The notes under the pieces were generated by a model. It did not search any database, had not been told where the DNA came from, and saw only the letters and a list, made by a program, of their open reading frames with translations. This document shows positions 26,046-38,600 of a stretch of DNA of 64,000 bases, in pieces; the stretch's first letter is position 1, and every line of letters starts with the position of its first letter. A program made the position numbers and the translations under genes. The DNA is from Enoplolaimus lenunculus (taxonomy: Eukaryota; Nematoda; Enoplea; Enoplida; Thoracostomopsidae), in the NCBI GenBank assembly GCA_030248215.1, contig JASANG010001690.1:1-64000 (forward strand), written 5' to 3'.

Positions 26046-26279
26046 TAAAGCGGCGTCGCTGGTGTGTCTCACATAAAATATTACTGCAAAACTGTCTTGT
26101 CCGGATAGAGTTTCCACGAAGCCACTATGATCTCCGCGACCGCAATGATACTATTGGAAAACAAAGTATTTCAATAAAACATAAACCGCACAAGCTATTG
26201 ATTTTACTAAGAGAGGGGACATTTTTCGTGAGGAGTGCACGTATGGTAACGTGTGAGCGACATTATACTAAATACCTAT

Positions 26280-26600
26280 AATTTCGTGTGACCTTCGGCT
26301 CCAGCAAATTTTGTTGATCTCCGGTTCCGGTATTTTTATCGCACGGTTGTGCCCTGCTACTGAACCAGCAATTGTCAAAATTAGGCTACAACCGAAGGTC
26401 TTTCTCCGACCACGCCATGAAATCTTTCTCCGACTTTGCTAGAATTCTTGCGGGATACTCCGGTAGTAAATTAGTGTTATAATTAGCAAATTAAGTTTCA
26501 GTTTTATTACCTAATTTTGTTTCTTCTCCGGCTCCAGCAAACTTTTTTGATCTTTGGCTTCATTTTTTTCACATTCGCTTGTATCGAACGTTTGATAATG
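26280..26600. repeat. Two CTCCGG-family right-end fragments
   Basis: Sequences such as CTCCGGTTCCGGTATTTTT followed by GGTTGTGCCCTG (about 26317-26358), and CTCCGGCTCCAGCAAACTTT (about 26526-26545), match the right half of the element at 32113-32456. They are diverged and interrupted. Confidence 0.5.
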
Positions 26601-26670
26601 GTTTTCCGTTTATTTTCTCAGCATAATGGGTGAAGCTCAATCAGCGATTGTTCTATTATAAAAAATAACG

Positions 26671-27593
26671 TTCCGTGTTACTCTGAGGGGCATCTCGTTT
26701 ACCCGCTGGATGTTTACCCGATGGATAGAAAGGCGCGTAGTGCAACGGTGCACTCCTGCACCTATAGTTTTACTGGGATGGACGGAGAGCTTCAAACGTA
26801 TGTTTTTGCTAGGACGTTCTGGACAACTTGAAGCCTATGTTTTATCTGGGTCGGTCGGGACACCCTCGAGCCTATGTTTCCGTTGGGTCGGACTGGACAA
26901 CTTCCAGCCTATGTTTTTGTTGGGTCGATCGGGGAAGCCGGGACTGCTTGAGCCTATGTTTTCGCTGGGTCGGTTGGGACAGCCTCGAGCCTAAGCATAG
27001 GTTTAGGCTTTAGGGTTTAGGTTTATGCTTAGGCTTCAACTTAACCTTAGGCTTAGTCTGAGGCTTACGCTTTAGCTTTAGGCTTAGGCTTACAGCTTGC
27101 CTTGCGAAAACATAGGCTCGGAGCTGTCCTGACTGACCAGCGAAAACATAGGCTGGAAGCTGTGCCAACCGTAAGTGCGAAACTGTCCCGACCGATCAAG
27201 CGAACACAAAGGCTGCAAGGTGCAAGCTGTGCCGGATGTCCCCACCAACTTAAAGAAAACAGGCTCTAAGCAGTACCGGCTGTCCCGACAAACCCACAAA
27301 ACATAGGCCTGATCTGTCTCGGCCGTCCTGAGCGACGAGCGAAAACATACGGTGGAAGCTGTCCCAAGCAACCCTCAACCCAGCGAAAACATAGGCTTGG
27401 AGCTCTTGCGGCTGTAAGTTGTCTTGACCGTCCCAGTAAAATATAGGCTCGAAACTGTTCCGCCTGTTCAAACAAAAAGATGGGCACGAAGCAGTCCGTT
27501 GTCCGATAGGTGCAGGAGTGATTGCCATTGCATATCCATGTCTATTGCTGTATAACGCGGGTAAACAGGACGCCCCTCAGAGTAACAGTGGCC
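26671..27593. mobile_element. 0.9-kb foldback element just upstream of MTG1
   Basis: The outer ends are inverted: GTTACTCTGAGGGGCATC on the left, and the reverse complement of the right end reads GTTACTCTGAGGGGCGTC, both followed by GTTTACCCGC. Inside each arm are 50-60-bp subrepeats (GGGTCGGTCGGGACA, AGCCTATGTTTTCGCTGGGT) in opposite orientation. The centre, 26995-27100, is a run of TTAGGC-like hexamers. The right terminus (GGCCACTGTTACTCTGAGGG) resembles the GGCCAATGTTACTTT family. It ends about 48 bp before the MTG1 start codon. Confidence 0.85.
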
Positions 27594-27640
27594 AAAATAG
27601 ACAACACGGTGATGTGGCGTATAGGTATATTATAGCAAGT

Positions 27641-30354
27641 ATGGTTACCAAACAGATAATCAACACGTTTAGAACTGAGTTTCGTCTAAGCAGAACGAAA
27701 ACGATTGATATTCGACGTTGGTTTCCGAAACATATGTTTTCGGGTATGAAAAAAATGCAGGCGAAATTAAGATCTGGTAAGCGAAAAATAGGCAAGAAGG
27801 TTTATAGAGCGGTAAAGAAATACTATAACATAATTTGCACTGAATACCACAATGCGTATGCACGCAATGTGCGTGGCCCGCATACGAAGTATAGATCGCT
27901 ATGCAAGAGCATAGCCAGCGGGGTATGATTAGGAGTCAAACCCTTTTCTTTTTATGGTGTTTGTAAAGGGGTTTTTACATACTTTTTCAGTATACTAGAA
28001 TCCTCAGTTGGAGAAAATTTTAAAGCATGTAAACCTGTCTTTAAAATCTTGGCTAAGACGATGACACTGTATTGTATGGGAGGGTGTTTTTGATCGTAAG
28101 ATGTCTGACGCACTTACAAGAAAAAAGAATTAAAGATTTTAATTTGTTTTCCATTTTCAGTTGACGGAATCATTGAAGTACACGATGCTCGACTTCCATT
28201 GACTGGACGAAATCCACAGTTCTACAGTAATCTGTACGCGATTAAACCTCACATTTTGTTATTTAATAAAGTTGATCTTATTGATAAAGGTATGTTTGTA
28301 ACTATACTAATAGGTGTTGTTTGCTGGTGCATTTTTGGATGCGGATACAGGTTAACATGGTGCAATCGAATGTTTTGATTCCGTTTCCGATAACAATTGA
28401 AGTTTATTCCCGTTTCCGTTGTGAAATCTTAAAAAATTTGGATTTATCCGCTATGTTAATATAGATGTTTTAGAAATCCCGGTCAAACTTTGCATATACA
28501 TATACCTCAATTGTATTGGCAGAAAAATTAATCTTTTAAACGTGACATTGAAGCAGACGGAACGTGGTTTGTTAGCTGAAATAATGGTAGTATGACGTTT
28601 AGAGTGCGAGCATCGTGCTGAATAATGAACAGAGCGCAACACTGCAATCCGGGGTTAAAGGAATTCTGAGGCCGAAACCGGAAGTTGATTGTTGAATTAG
28701 CTAAAATACGAAAAAGTTAAAGTTTCGAATTCAACTGTATTTGGTCCTGGAGTCATTTATGCGTTACAACGATGCATAATTGACATTTATGGACTCTAAT
28801 TAGAGGCAAGGGATTCTATCCGCTTACGGACTCTGATACGGACTCCAATTGATTGGAACTTATAATAGGGACCCCCCTCTCTTTATTACCCCATTTTATC
28901 TTATTCGGGTCACTACAATACAGGCAGTTCCGTTTTTTCCGTGACACATACATCATTTTTCGGGAAATACGCATACATACGTTGTATCATTAATATTCAG
29001 CGTTGATTCCTAAAGCTGAAGCTGCTATTCGTGCTTCTGATCCACATCTGGGTGAATCGAGTCGCATTTTGTGGGGTGAAATGAAACAAAATGCAGGAAA
29101 AATGGCACGGCGCATTCAGTCGATTATGGTTGAACAAATGCAAAATCAACACAGGTTTCATCGTTCCCAATCCGTAGAGTAAGGAAATTGTGGATGACTT
29201 GTGTTTATTCAGCGTTGTTAAACGTGTCAACTTTGTCAACAGTTTGTTTTAGCTACAAAAATTAGAAAATGTAGCGTTGCCGGAAAAAGTCCCGTTTGTT
29301 AATTATAGAGGCCTGCTTACTGAGAAAATGAGACAATGGAACATTGGAAGACTGGAATACACGGATAAGATGCTAAGACACTGAACAATACAAGAAGTAT
29401 AATATATTTAATATTTGGCTCATTGAGAATGACAACTATTACACTCAGTGGCTTTTTAGCCTTGAATGTCGACAACGTCCGTAACATGGATTGAAAAGGA
29501 CGCAATGAAATTGCTAAAATAACGTTTTCTGAGCTGTAATGTGGGTCATAGTTTCAACTTTTTTTGTTTGCAGCATATTTTGCAGAAAATGATTGGCGGA
29601 AAATGGGTTTTTTGTTTTATTTTTAGTTGTTAAGTAAAGCCATTGGAATTATATTTATATCGGCCTTTGTCAATTATACGGACGTGGCACTGGGACACAG
29701 TGAGACTGCGAGGGTCTTCGAGACCGAGAAGCATAGACTTAGATTTAATAAGTAGGCTGGTCCATAGAGTTAGCATTTGCTTTTATATATATTATTATTT
29801 TTTCGTAGATTTATTCTTTCAGCTACAATATTATGGTTATTGGAGTTCCAAATGTTGGCAAATCCACAGTGATCAACGCATTACGCAGTGAGCTTGTAAA
29901 ACGTAAAGCGGGTGCAGCGGTTGGCAACAAACCTGGAGTGACAAAAACTGTTATGATGAAAATACGAATTTGTGACGACCCAAAAACGTATATCCTGGAC
30001 ACACCGGGCATCCTGGAGCCAACGTTAAAAGATACGGAAGCTCTGTTAAAAATGTCTCTTTGCTATACTATTGCTGACTCGGAAATCAATCCCATTGACT
30101 TAGCTGACTACTGCTTGTACAGATTGAATCGAGCAAGGAGTACTGATTATCTTGAGTTTTCTGGTTTGGTTGAGCCTAACGATGCGATCGATGAAGTTTT
30201 AATTAGAGCCGCTGCTTATCGTAACAATTATCGCATAGTGACACGTCCGGATGGTAACCGGATTCAATTGCCAGACATGGAATTGGCAGCAGCAGACTTT
30301 ATCGCTGAGTTCCGCGCCGGTCGTTTCGGAAAAATAATACTTGATGATATTTAA
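27641..30354 (+). CDS. MTG1: MTG1-like mitochondrial ribosome-associated GTPase
   Basis: A circularly permuted GTPase of the YlqF/MTG1 family that acts in large mitochondrial ribosomal subunit assembly at the inner membrane. Exons 27641-27776, 28161-28289, 29001-29178, 29823-30354 join in phase to 324 aa, close to the ~334 aa of human MTG1. The permuted motif order is clear: G4 NKVD at residues 81-84, then G1 GVPNVGKST at 155-163, PGVTK at 185-189 and G3 DTPG at 207-210. RRWFPKHMFSGMKKMQ near the N-terminus and VHDARLPLTGRNP are family signatures. The start at 27641 is the first ATG in frame. The N-terminus is basic and plausible as a mitochondrial presequence. An AATAAA begins at 30355, right after the stop. 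Intron 2 contains a GAGTCC-type repeat. Confidence 0.93.
28745..28921. mobile_element. GAGTCC-family element in MTG1 intron 2
   Basis: GGTCCTGGAGTCATTTATGCG through ACGGACTCTGATACGGACTCC to TTATTCGGGTCACTACAA matches, in reverse, the element at 57178-57481. Related fragments occur at 51930-52070 and 55160-55270. The left terminus is not preserved. Confidence 0.65.
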
Positions 30355-30756
30355 AATAAAAAGTTTTCCACTTTAGTGCAGTGAAATATATCAGATATGT
30401 ACAGCACGGCACAACCGGATGTCTACCTCTGGTTCTGGTAGAAATTCGACTCCAACTCATATAGAATTTTTGCTGGTTTCGAGAATTTCGGTAGTGAAAT
30501 TTTCCATAGTTTTTCAAAAAAACGCGTCATTTGGTGCGTTTAATTTTGACTTTTGGTGCATCTTTGACGAGTTTTATACTTGTCGGGGCCAATGTAAGTA
30601 TATATGCAACAAAACCGAAACAGTTGTGTTCTATACGTGGGCCCTTGTCGTGATTTCTTAAAAAATACGCCTATAAAATCAAACTTTTTGAACAAAACTT
30701 TTCCAGTATCTGCTAAAATTGTTAAATAAAATATGTATACTGTTTTAACTTTAACT
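30355..30756. repeat. MTG1 3' flank with CTCCGG-family fragment
   Basis: From about 30405, CGGCACAACCGGATGTCTAC, CTCTGGTTCTGGTAG and TTTCGAGAATTTCGGTAGTG follow the order of the 32113-32456 element, diverged and without a clear right end. Confidence 0.5.
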
Positions 30757-31030
30757 ACTAACCCCTTCTCACATTGAGTTGCCTATAGGCAACTCAGCGC
30801 AGGGTATATACGTTAAATAATATATATCGCACCGTGTTGCACAATTGCAACACGTATACATAGTACTAAATTATACCGCAAGACGTGAGAGCCCCCATCG
30901 TGCTCAAGCGTCAAGCTCCTATAGCAGAGTGGTGATAGTGTACGCCTCCTACTCCAATCACTGGGTTCGAATCCTAGCATAAAAGTAGGTCTCAGGGAAA
31001 ATAGAAAATATTCATGTGAGAAAGGGTTAA
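30757..31030 (+). mobile_element. TAACCC-ended element with internal tRNA-like pol III promoter (copy 1)
   Basis: It begins TAACCCCTTCTCACATTGAG and ends ATTCATGTGAGAAAGGGTTA, so the termini are inverted (TAACCCYTTCTCACAT). Inside are the palindrome GAGTTGCCTATAGGCAACTC, a second weak palindrome GTGTTGCACAATTGCAACAC, and a tRNA-like segment from 30915 to about 30980. That segment has an A-box-like TAGCAGAGTGG and a B box GGTTCGAATCC at 30964-30974. The tRNA acceptor stem does not close. The layout mixes MITE-like ends with a SINE-like head. Confidence 0.75.
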
Positions 31031-31057
31031 GCGAAAAATTTTCTGTTTGCTATCTAT

Positions 31058-31325
31058 AACCCCTTCTCACATTGAGTTGCCTATAGGCAACTCAGCGCAG
31101 TGTATATACGTTAATATATATCGCACCGTGTTGAACAATTGCAACATGTATACATAGTACTAAATTACCACAAGACGTGAGAGCCCCCTCGGGATCGAGC
31201 GTCAAGTTCCTATAGCTGAGTGGCGATGGTGTACGCCTCCCACTCCAGTCACTGGAGTTCGAATCCTAGCATAAAGTAGGTCTCAGGGAAAATAGAAAAT
31301 ATTCATGGAAGAAAGGGTTAAGCTA
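31058..31325 (+). mobile_element. TAACCC-ended element with internal tRNA-like pol III promoter (copy 2)
   Basis: It has the same organisation as the copy just upstream: TAACCCCTTCTCACATTGAG, the GAGTTGCCTATAGGCAACTC palindrome, A box TAGCTGAGTGG (31213-31223), B box AGTTCGAATCC (31256-31266), and end AAGAAAGGGTTA. A third, decayed piece with CAAGACGTGAGA and GCGTCAAGCTCCTATA follows at about 31378-31500. The two full copies are in direct tandem, separated by under 30 bp. Confidence 0.75.
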
Positions 31326-31551
31326 CGCTATCGGAGTCCCACAGAAAGACGTTCCGCCCCTGATGTTTACATGGGCTACAAGACGTGAGATTCCTTCGTA
31401 CATGAGCGTCAAGCTCCTATAACCAATAGCCACAATGTTCATTGTAAACCCTTACCATAGAGATTGGTTCAGAATCTGGCTTTAATTTAGCCTCTGTATA
31501 TACTGTTAACAAAAATTCGTTTCAGCAGGTTTTTAATTTAGAAGCCGATGG

Positions 31552-32095
31552 TGAAAAAAGTAAGTTTAGATAGGCTTAGGAACTCATTTTTGTGACGCTA
31601 ATAGGCTTAGGCTTAGGAATACGCTTAATCTACTGTTACGCCTCTTAAAGTAAACATTGGCCGAAAAATTGTTTAGAAAGCTCCATCTGTTGCTTAGGCT
31701 TAGGAATATGCTTAAACACTGTAACGGTCCTATCTCTACATTTGACAAAATATTAAACATAGAGAAAATTTACTGATGAAAAATACACTACTGAAAATCG
31801 TTATTATATCGATTACTATGGCAGCATTAGTTTTTAATTGCCTACATTTGTCTATAAAGATCTTGGTCCATATTACTATAAAGGCCGTCCCAATTTCGCG
31901 GGACAGAAATATACCCGGAGTGCACACTTATGCGCTCCTGTTTACATATGCACAGGAAGATATATTTACGTAGGATATATATATAATATATATCTGTCCC
32001 GTTTGTCCCAACTGACCCAAGTGTCCCAACTGTCCGTCTGTCCAAACTGACCAATCTGCCCCACGGTCTCATCTGTCCCAATTGTTGCGCATGAT
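31552..32095. repeat. GCCTAA-family fragments and a GTCCCAACT short tandem
   Basis: 31570-31720 holds TAGGCTTAGGCTTAGGAATA runs and the terminus CTCTTAAAGTAAACATTGGCC of the family at 21924. From 31884, GCCGTCCCAATTTCGCGGGA starts a second element whose other side, 32000-32090, is a degenerate tandem of GTCCCAACT-like units. A mirror-image relative is at 47325-47455. No gene is seen. Confidence 0.6.
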
Positions 32096-32112
32096 GTACA
32101 ATGGATATGGAC

Positions 32113-32456
32113 CAGGGTACAACCAGAGTTCTGCCTCCGGTTCCGACAGGAAATCGACATCCGACCCAAGTAAAATTTTTTGCCAGAAATTCCGGCAATT
32201 TCGGTAGTGAAATCTTTCACAGTTTTTATAAAATTTATGTTTGGCGCGTTTCGTTTTAACTTTTGGCACTATTCTGAGGAAAAAGTTGCCGAGATTTCGA
32301 GAAAAAAAGCGTAAAACCAACTTAACAAAACATTCCAAATTTTGCTAAAATTAACAAATTAAACATTTTAATTATACCTAAATTTGACATCGCGCTCGGC
32401 TTCAGTTGCGGTAAGTTTTGACCTCCGGTCAGGTATTTTTCACCTGCGATTGCACC
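32113..32456. mobile_element. CTCCGG-family MITE, both ends present
   Basis: The left end is CAGGGTACAACCAGAG with GCCTCCGGTTCCGACAGG. The right end has GACCTCCGGTCAGGTATTTTT and GATTGCACCCTTG. Flanking 8-mers ATATGGAC and GTATAGAT are only loosely alike. The internal order (ATTCCGGCAATTTCGGTAGTG, GGCGCGTTTCGTTTTAACTT) recurs at 22742, 30405, 46990 and 52438. It lies about 220 bp 3' of the RFC5 stop codon. Confidence 0.7.
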
Positions 32457-32672
32457 CTTGTATAGATTCGTTAATAATTTATTTTTTCATTCACATTCAA
32501 CTTTCCATCCATTGTGGTTAAACCACTAACGCTCAAACCGGCAGCGCATTTTTTCGCCTAAAAGCTTGCTCTGTGTTGACTACTGAATACAGAACATCCA
32601 CGTAGCAACGGAAATAAATTTTTCAACGCACGCGCAAACATAACAATAAACATGTATTAAACCATTTGGACA

Positions 32673-35600
32673 TCATTCAAGTTCTTTAAGCCGCCCACGA
32701 ATGTTATGAAACGCGGATAGCAAAGAGCCCAGCTGCAATTTTTCACTAGCACCAGCCGATAGTCTGCACCTAAAAATGTCAAAGTAAAAAATAACGTAAG
32801 GTCCTAGCTATAGATGGGCATCGGATATCCGGATATGATATAATGAAAAAAGGTCCCTGCTCCCTACCTTACAATTTTCTCAGAAAATTTTTTGGGAAAA
32901 AATTGCGTTTCAAACATTTACCATCCCTCCCCATCAGAAATTTCTGTATCCGCCGCTGAAGCGGGGCACCACTAAAAGTAACTTGAGCTGATGTTTGTAC
33001 GATTTGCCGTAAGTATGTTTCAATGCGGTCCATTCTTCTTGGAACGAAAAACGACTCATGTATATATAGTTCGAGGGAAGGAGGTCAAGCCAAATCAATT
33101 CAATTTCAGGTTGCCAACGCAAGTATTCAGTAGTTTTTAGCAAACTTCAAAACCGAATACCCAGGACTATTGAAGCACTTGCTTAATAAGTAACAATTTT
33201 TAGAATTGTATCGCTTACGCTCATAACAATCAGCTTGTGGGTCAGGGGACATCCTTTAGAACAACAAGTTAAAACAAGTGCTTATGTTAAGAAACGAAAA
33301 TTGAGGTTCGGAAACCGAATAAAATGCAAACTCGAGTTTGGGATATCGAAATGGAAAATTTCATTTCGGATACCCGGATATATACGGATATCCGGATAAA
33401 TATTCGGCAAGAATTGCCGGATATGAACAAATATCTGATGCCCATCACTAGTCCTAGCCCGAGCATTAAACTAAATCCAACAAAATTTAATATCGATCGA
33501 GAATATTATAGCACAAATTTTTTTCTCTTAATCAAGCCCAGCGACCGATCGGATACCTTATCTAATCAAACTGCAAAATTTTTCTCTTAATCAAGCCCAG
33601 CGACCGATCAGATATCTTATCTTCAGCTTGGTTTAAGATGTATGAACATGATGAACTTTTCACCACGGCCAACTACTAATAGTTCACTAAAACTCACTCT
33701 ATATCAGCTAAACTTGCAAGCAGTTCTGCTCTGATATTGGCAGGAAATGCAACTAAACAAAAAGACAAAAATGTATATATTATATGAAGATTATATCAAA
33801 ATAGTTTGTAAACATTACTTAATTCAAAATAGTTTTCGTAAAGTGCTATATATAGTTCAACAGAATCAACCAAATAGGAATTTGTACTTACGACCAAAAA
33901 TTAATAAAGCTGACAGGGTGCAAATCGAAACAGGATTATACAGGAAACAGAACAAATTTATACCAATTTCTCTAGACAACTTTCATAACCACGTGGAAAC
34001 ATTCGAATTCAGCTAATACGTATAAGAAAATGTGCTTACTTCGATGAACATAAGTGTGAAGATCAGTAATGACATCTTGTATAGATAGACCTTTACTATT
34101 GCAAAGTTGGCTGATATCTGAAGGAACGGCATACTCAACACACGATTACATCAGATATAAATGAAATCTTATGAGAATGAAGTTAACTATCTCTCACGTA
34201 ATTCTTGAAGTCATCTACGTGCGCATAAGAATATTCCAACATGATTTTTGCGTAATCTATACTTGGCAATTTAATTTTGAGAAACGCGCCGAAAACAAAT
34301 AGAACAATCCTTAACAATGCTAACTCTTAAAGTAATATAAGAGACCAGCTTTACAACACAATAACAATAAAAACAAAACATAACATAACACAATTTTTGT
34401 AAGCATCAATAATTCATTATTAAGCACAGCATGCTATGGTGCGTTAATATCGGAGTGCTATTTGCAGGAACACATACACCAAAAACCTACCGAAATTAAC
34501 ATACATTTATATGCATCAGAAAATTCGCGGTTTAAGATCCAGTCAGCAATTGAATTGATATCTTTGCGCATTGGATGACCTATACAAGCGTAAACATTTT
34601 CTTCAGAAACACTGTCATGACCGAGTGCTGTACTCTAAACATTAACAGAAGACATTATATAAAATATAGGTTTTAAGGATACAGAAGAGAATGAATTCAA
34701 ACTGCAAATTCAACATTAATGGATATACGTTCGTTCTAATGTGGTAAGTTGCATTTAAAAATCATTAATGTAAGTTTAGTTAGATATTATGATCTGATGT
34801 AGCAAAACATTCAAATACACCACAAAGCCCCGGTTACAGCTACACACGCGCGCTTTAATATAAAACTAGACTCTAACACACCCCACGTTAAGAATGGTAC
34901 CTGAAGTACGTTAATGGCCTTTCTCATATCGCCCCTAGCGAGGGTCGTCAATGCAGTTAACCCACTGTCAGTTACGTTAAGTCTAAAAGAAGCTAAACAA
35001 CTGTTAGCCTTAACTCATTAAAGGTTATTATCTTTACCCATTTTAGATCAGTTAGATCCTGGGCTATCCATGTAATCCGTGTCTTAACTTTATCAAAATG
35101 ATAAAAGAACAAGATAGCAAAATACGTTTCTGTGCTACAGCTAAACATAAGTTAGAGCATTATTTTTCACCACTCACCAATAAAAAATATACCCTGCCTA
35201 TCAAGTTAGGCCTCCCCTGCCTATCAAGTTAGGCCTCAAACTTTAGCAGGAAATCACATGCATGTATCTGTAAAATGTAGTGCAAAATAAATTAAGCTCA
35301 GCAAAAGCCATTAATGCGTTACATACTAAAATTAATCTGCATGTGATTAACATTACACGCCGTGTTTTAAGAAATGTGTAAACAAAGAATATGCAATATA
35401 TAACCAAACCAACCTTTCTTCTTTGATTACATGATGTAATCGCGGCAACATTTGATCTCGATGAAGGGGTGCAAAACGAAACCGAGTACATCGCGATTGA
35501 ATAGCGGGAATTATTTTACCCAAGTAGTTGCAAATCAAGCAGAATCTAACGTGCTCTGTGTACTTCTCAATAACTAAAATCAAAAATTTGTAAGTCAGTG

Positions 35601-38600
35601 TTACTCGTCTTAAAAGCAAAATTCAAAACAATATCAAGCTATAGCTTGCGTTTCGACAGTGCCTTTTTCTGAATTTAACAAGATGATAAGAAAACAGGAT
35701 ATCTCAAATTCTAGTGGATCCCTGTTTCTTCAACATATCGCATAGTAGTAGCAAGTGTTAAAACCGGAACAAGACATAAAAGCATCGAGTAAGTGTTGCA
35801 TACCTCGACGAAGAGAATTTTGAGCATCGCGAGTCATTGCATCGGCCTCGTCCAGAATGACTAATTTGAACTTTTTACTGCAAATAAGAAAAAAAACCCG
35901 AATCCAAAATATATTTCCGAATGCTCGCTTTGATTAGAGAAATAAATTTTTCAAATACAAAGTTGCAGTTTTCTGAAAACTGAAATAATATTTCACAAAA
36001 CCGTAATGATTTGTCTAATGATGTTTTTCGAAACTACATCAGGACCATGTAAATTCCTATATAATCGCAGAGGAACTCAATGAAAAGACTAAAAATTATG
36101 CATATTGCAATACTCGAGGAAGTGGAACGGTTATACAATAAATAGAATCATAATACCCAACCAATCCAGCAAACGTTCGACCGGTTGATGCAAGTGCGAA
36201 ACAAAAGCGTCGGAACCGATTCAACATTAACACTTTCACTATTGCCGCTTTCTAATATGTGAATTAACATCATACGGTACTGTGTTTGGTAGGCACAACC
36301 TGACACGTCTGAGTTATCAATACAAAAAAGAGAGCGCCTACCTTTGGAACATATTTCTACTGCTGGCAAACGACAAGATCTGTTCTCTAACCACATTAAT
36401 ACCACGATCATCGGACGCATTAAGCTATAATAGGGTACAAAAACGTTGATTAATATGTAAAGATTCCGTTCATAGCAAAGCTATATCCTCTCTGAAAACT
36501 TGCACGCATCATTGTTTTCAAATACGGTAAGAAGTTATATTTGTCGGCCAAATCCCACATTGTATTTGCATACATATTGCAACCGGGTATTGTTTGTACG
36601 AGATACCAGACCCTGGTAGGAATTTTTTACCAGAATTCGATGCTAGATAGGTATATAGGATACAGAAGTCGGTTTATTCGGATATTTAACCGCCAATGGA
36701 ACGGAAATTTCGTAATAACGACGCAGAAATGTGCGGTCTCGGTTAAAAACTGAGGCCGACCATGGGAACTCTCGGTCTCGGTCAAGTTTTGGTCATCACC
36801 GAAAAAATTAATTAAAATTTTCAAAAGAAATTTTTTTCTAATGATTTTTAGTAGTTTTTGGTGTTTTTTTATAATTTTTGTGTTTTATTAGCATATCTGC
36901 TCAGTGCTCATTACAACATTTGCTGAATCTTGGAGTACTGGTCTCGGTTCCTAACCACCGAACCAAAACTCAAAAACCGAGACCTGCCAAATACCGAAAC
37001 AGAGACTCCCATCTCTGCAATCAAGGCACAACAAAACAGTTTTAAAAACTAATGCCAACCACAACACAACTACTCGTTACCTCCAAAACCATGGATCGAA
37101 GCTGTTGCGGTGAATATATTTGTTTAGCTATTGCCAGTATAGTGCTTGTCTTTCCTGTCCCAGGCGGGCCGTACAACAATAAATGAGGCAATTTATCTTG
37201 TTCCACAAAACGGTTAACTAAAAGAATGAAAATAACTAAACTGTAACAATGTATAACGGCCAAGTTTACCATGCGTTTGGTATATAATCAGAATGATTTC
37301 TTACTATCACTAATACTACTACTACTGCACACTTCAAACTGTAACTTCAACGTCACAAATAACTATACATATATTACTTGTTTTAATGATGTCCTCGTGA
37401 GATATCAGATCGCACAACAGAGAAGGCCTATATTTTTCAACCCTAAAACAACAAAACATTATAAACAATCAGGATATAGCTGTATAAACGCATTAAGCAC
37501 GTAAGTATATAAATACGGAAGTTTTATTCAGCAGCAACAACAATATAGCTGAAAATGTGACACCTAAAACTCTGTCTCAGAAAAGATGTACTGTACATAT
37601 CAAGGCGCAACCGGAATTATAAAATACCGCAACCGGAAGGTTAAAAATATACCGGAACTGGAATACAAAAATATTACCGAAAAATCTCTTTTTAAAGTTA
37701 TTTTATCGCTTTGAATAGGAAAATCGTTTAATTAATTATTACTAGTAAGGTGCAACCGGAATTACAATTAAACTTAGAAGTTAACTCAAATCTGGCTTCG
37801 CGGGACATTTGTCCCAACCGGGGTGTTACGTATATACTACTTATGAGACATTTGGTTTATCCTCTGTGCACTTGAACACAATTGAAAACTGAAATGCTAT
37901 GTGTAAACACACCACTTAAAATGTCAAAATTCTGAAACAAATGCAGTAGCTTGGAAACGTATGATAAATCATTGAGTATGACACAAACTGAAAATTTTGA
38001 CATACACACTCAGCAATTTTAGAAAAAAGTAAGTATATATAATATGCCAGGTTTTCTAAAATTTTTGAATGAGAAAGGTTTTCTATATATACCGAAAATA
38101 ACGGAAAATTCGAGGTGAAAAAATACCGGATTTCCCTACCGGAACCGGAATTCTGGTTACACCTTGGTTATTACCTAACTATTTATTGATATCTCCAACT
38201 AGGATTATTTCACCAATAATACTGTAAAACAGAAAATTAAGATGAATTTTTCGGTGGCATGTATTTTTCAGTAACTATACACAGTGAAATAATGAAGAAG
38301 TTCTAATTCAAACTCAATCAATTAAGCTTATAAATAATTTATTCAGAGTTCTCGCGCCCAAAACCTTTAGTACTGAAACCAAACTGCTTGTAACCATAAT
38401 AATCAGTGAAATAATTTAAAGAGCCTCCTACATGCTTAACCAATTAAAGCAATATACTAATTAGTTATTACCTAACTATATATTTATAGGTTTTGGAGGT
38501 TTATAAACTATTTATTTAGAATCTTCACACTCAAAAAGCCTTTTTGTTTCAAGTCAAAAATCTCAGAACTGAGGGCGGCAAGAAACACATACCTATTCTT

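Noticed and set aside
26710-27528. Open frames in the foldback element with repeated FRWVG/YVFAG peptides
   Set aside because: They follow the 50-60-bp DNA subrepeats on both strands, with no domain and no conserved start.
30915-30980. Functional tRNA gene in the TAACCC element
   Set aside because: Box A and B are good, but acceptor and anticodon stems do not fold properly and the segment recurs in a second element copy.
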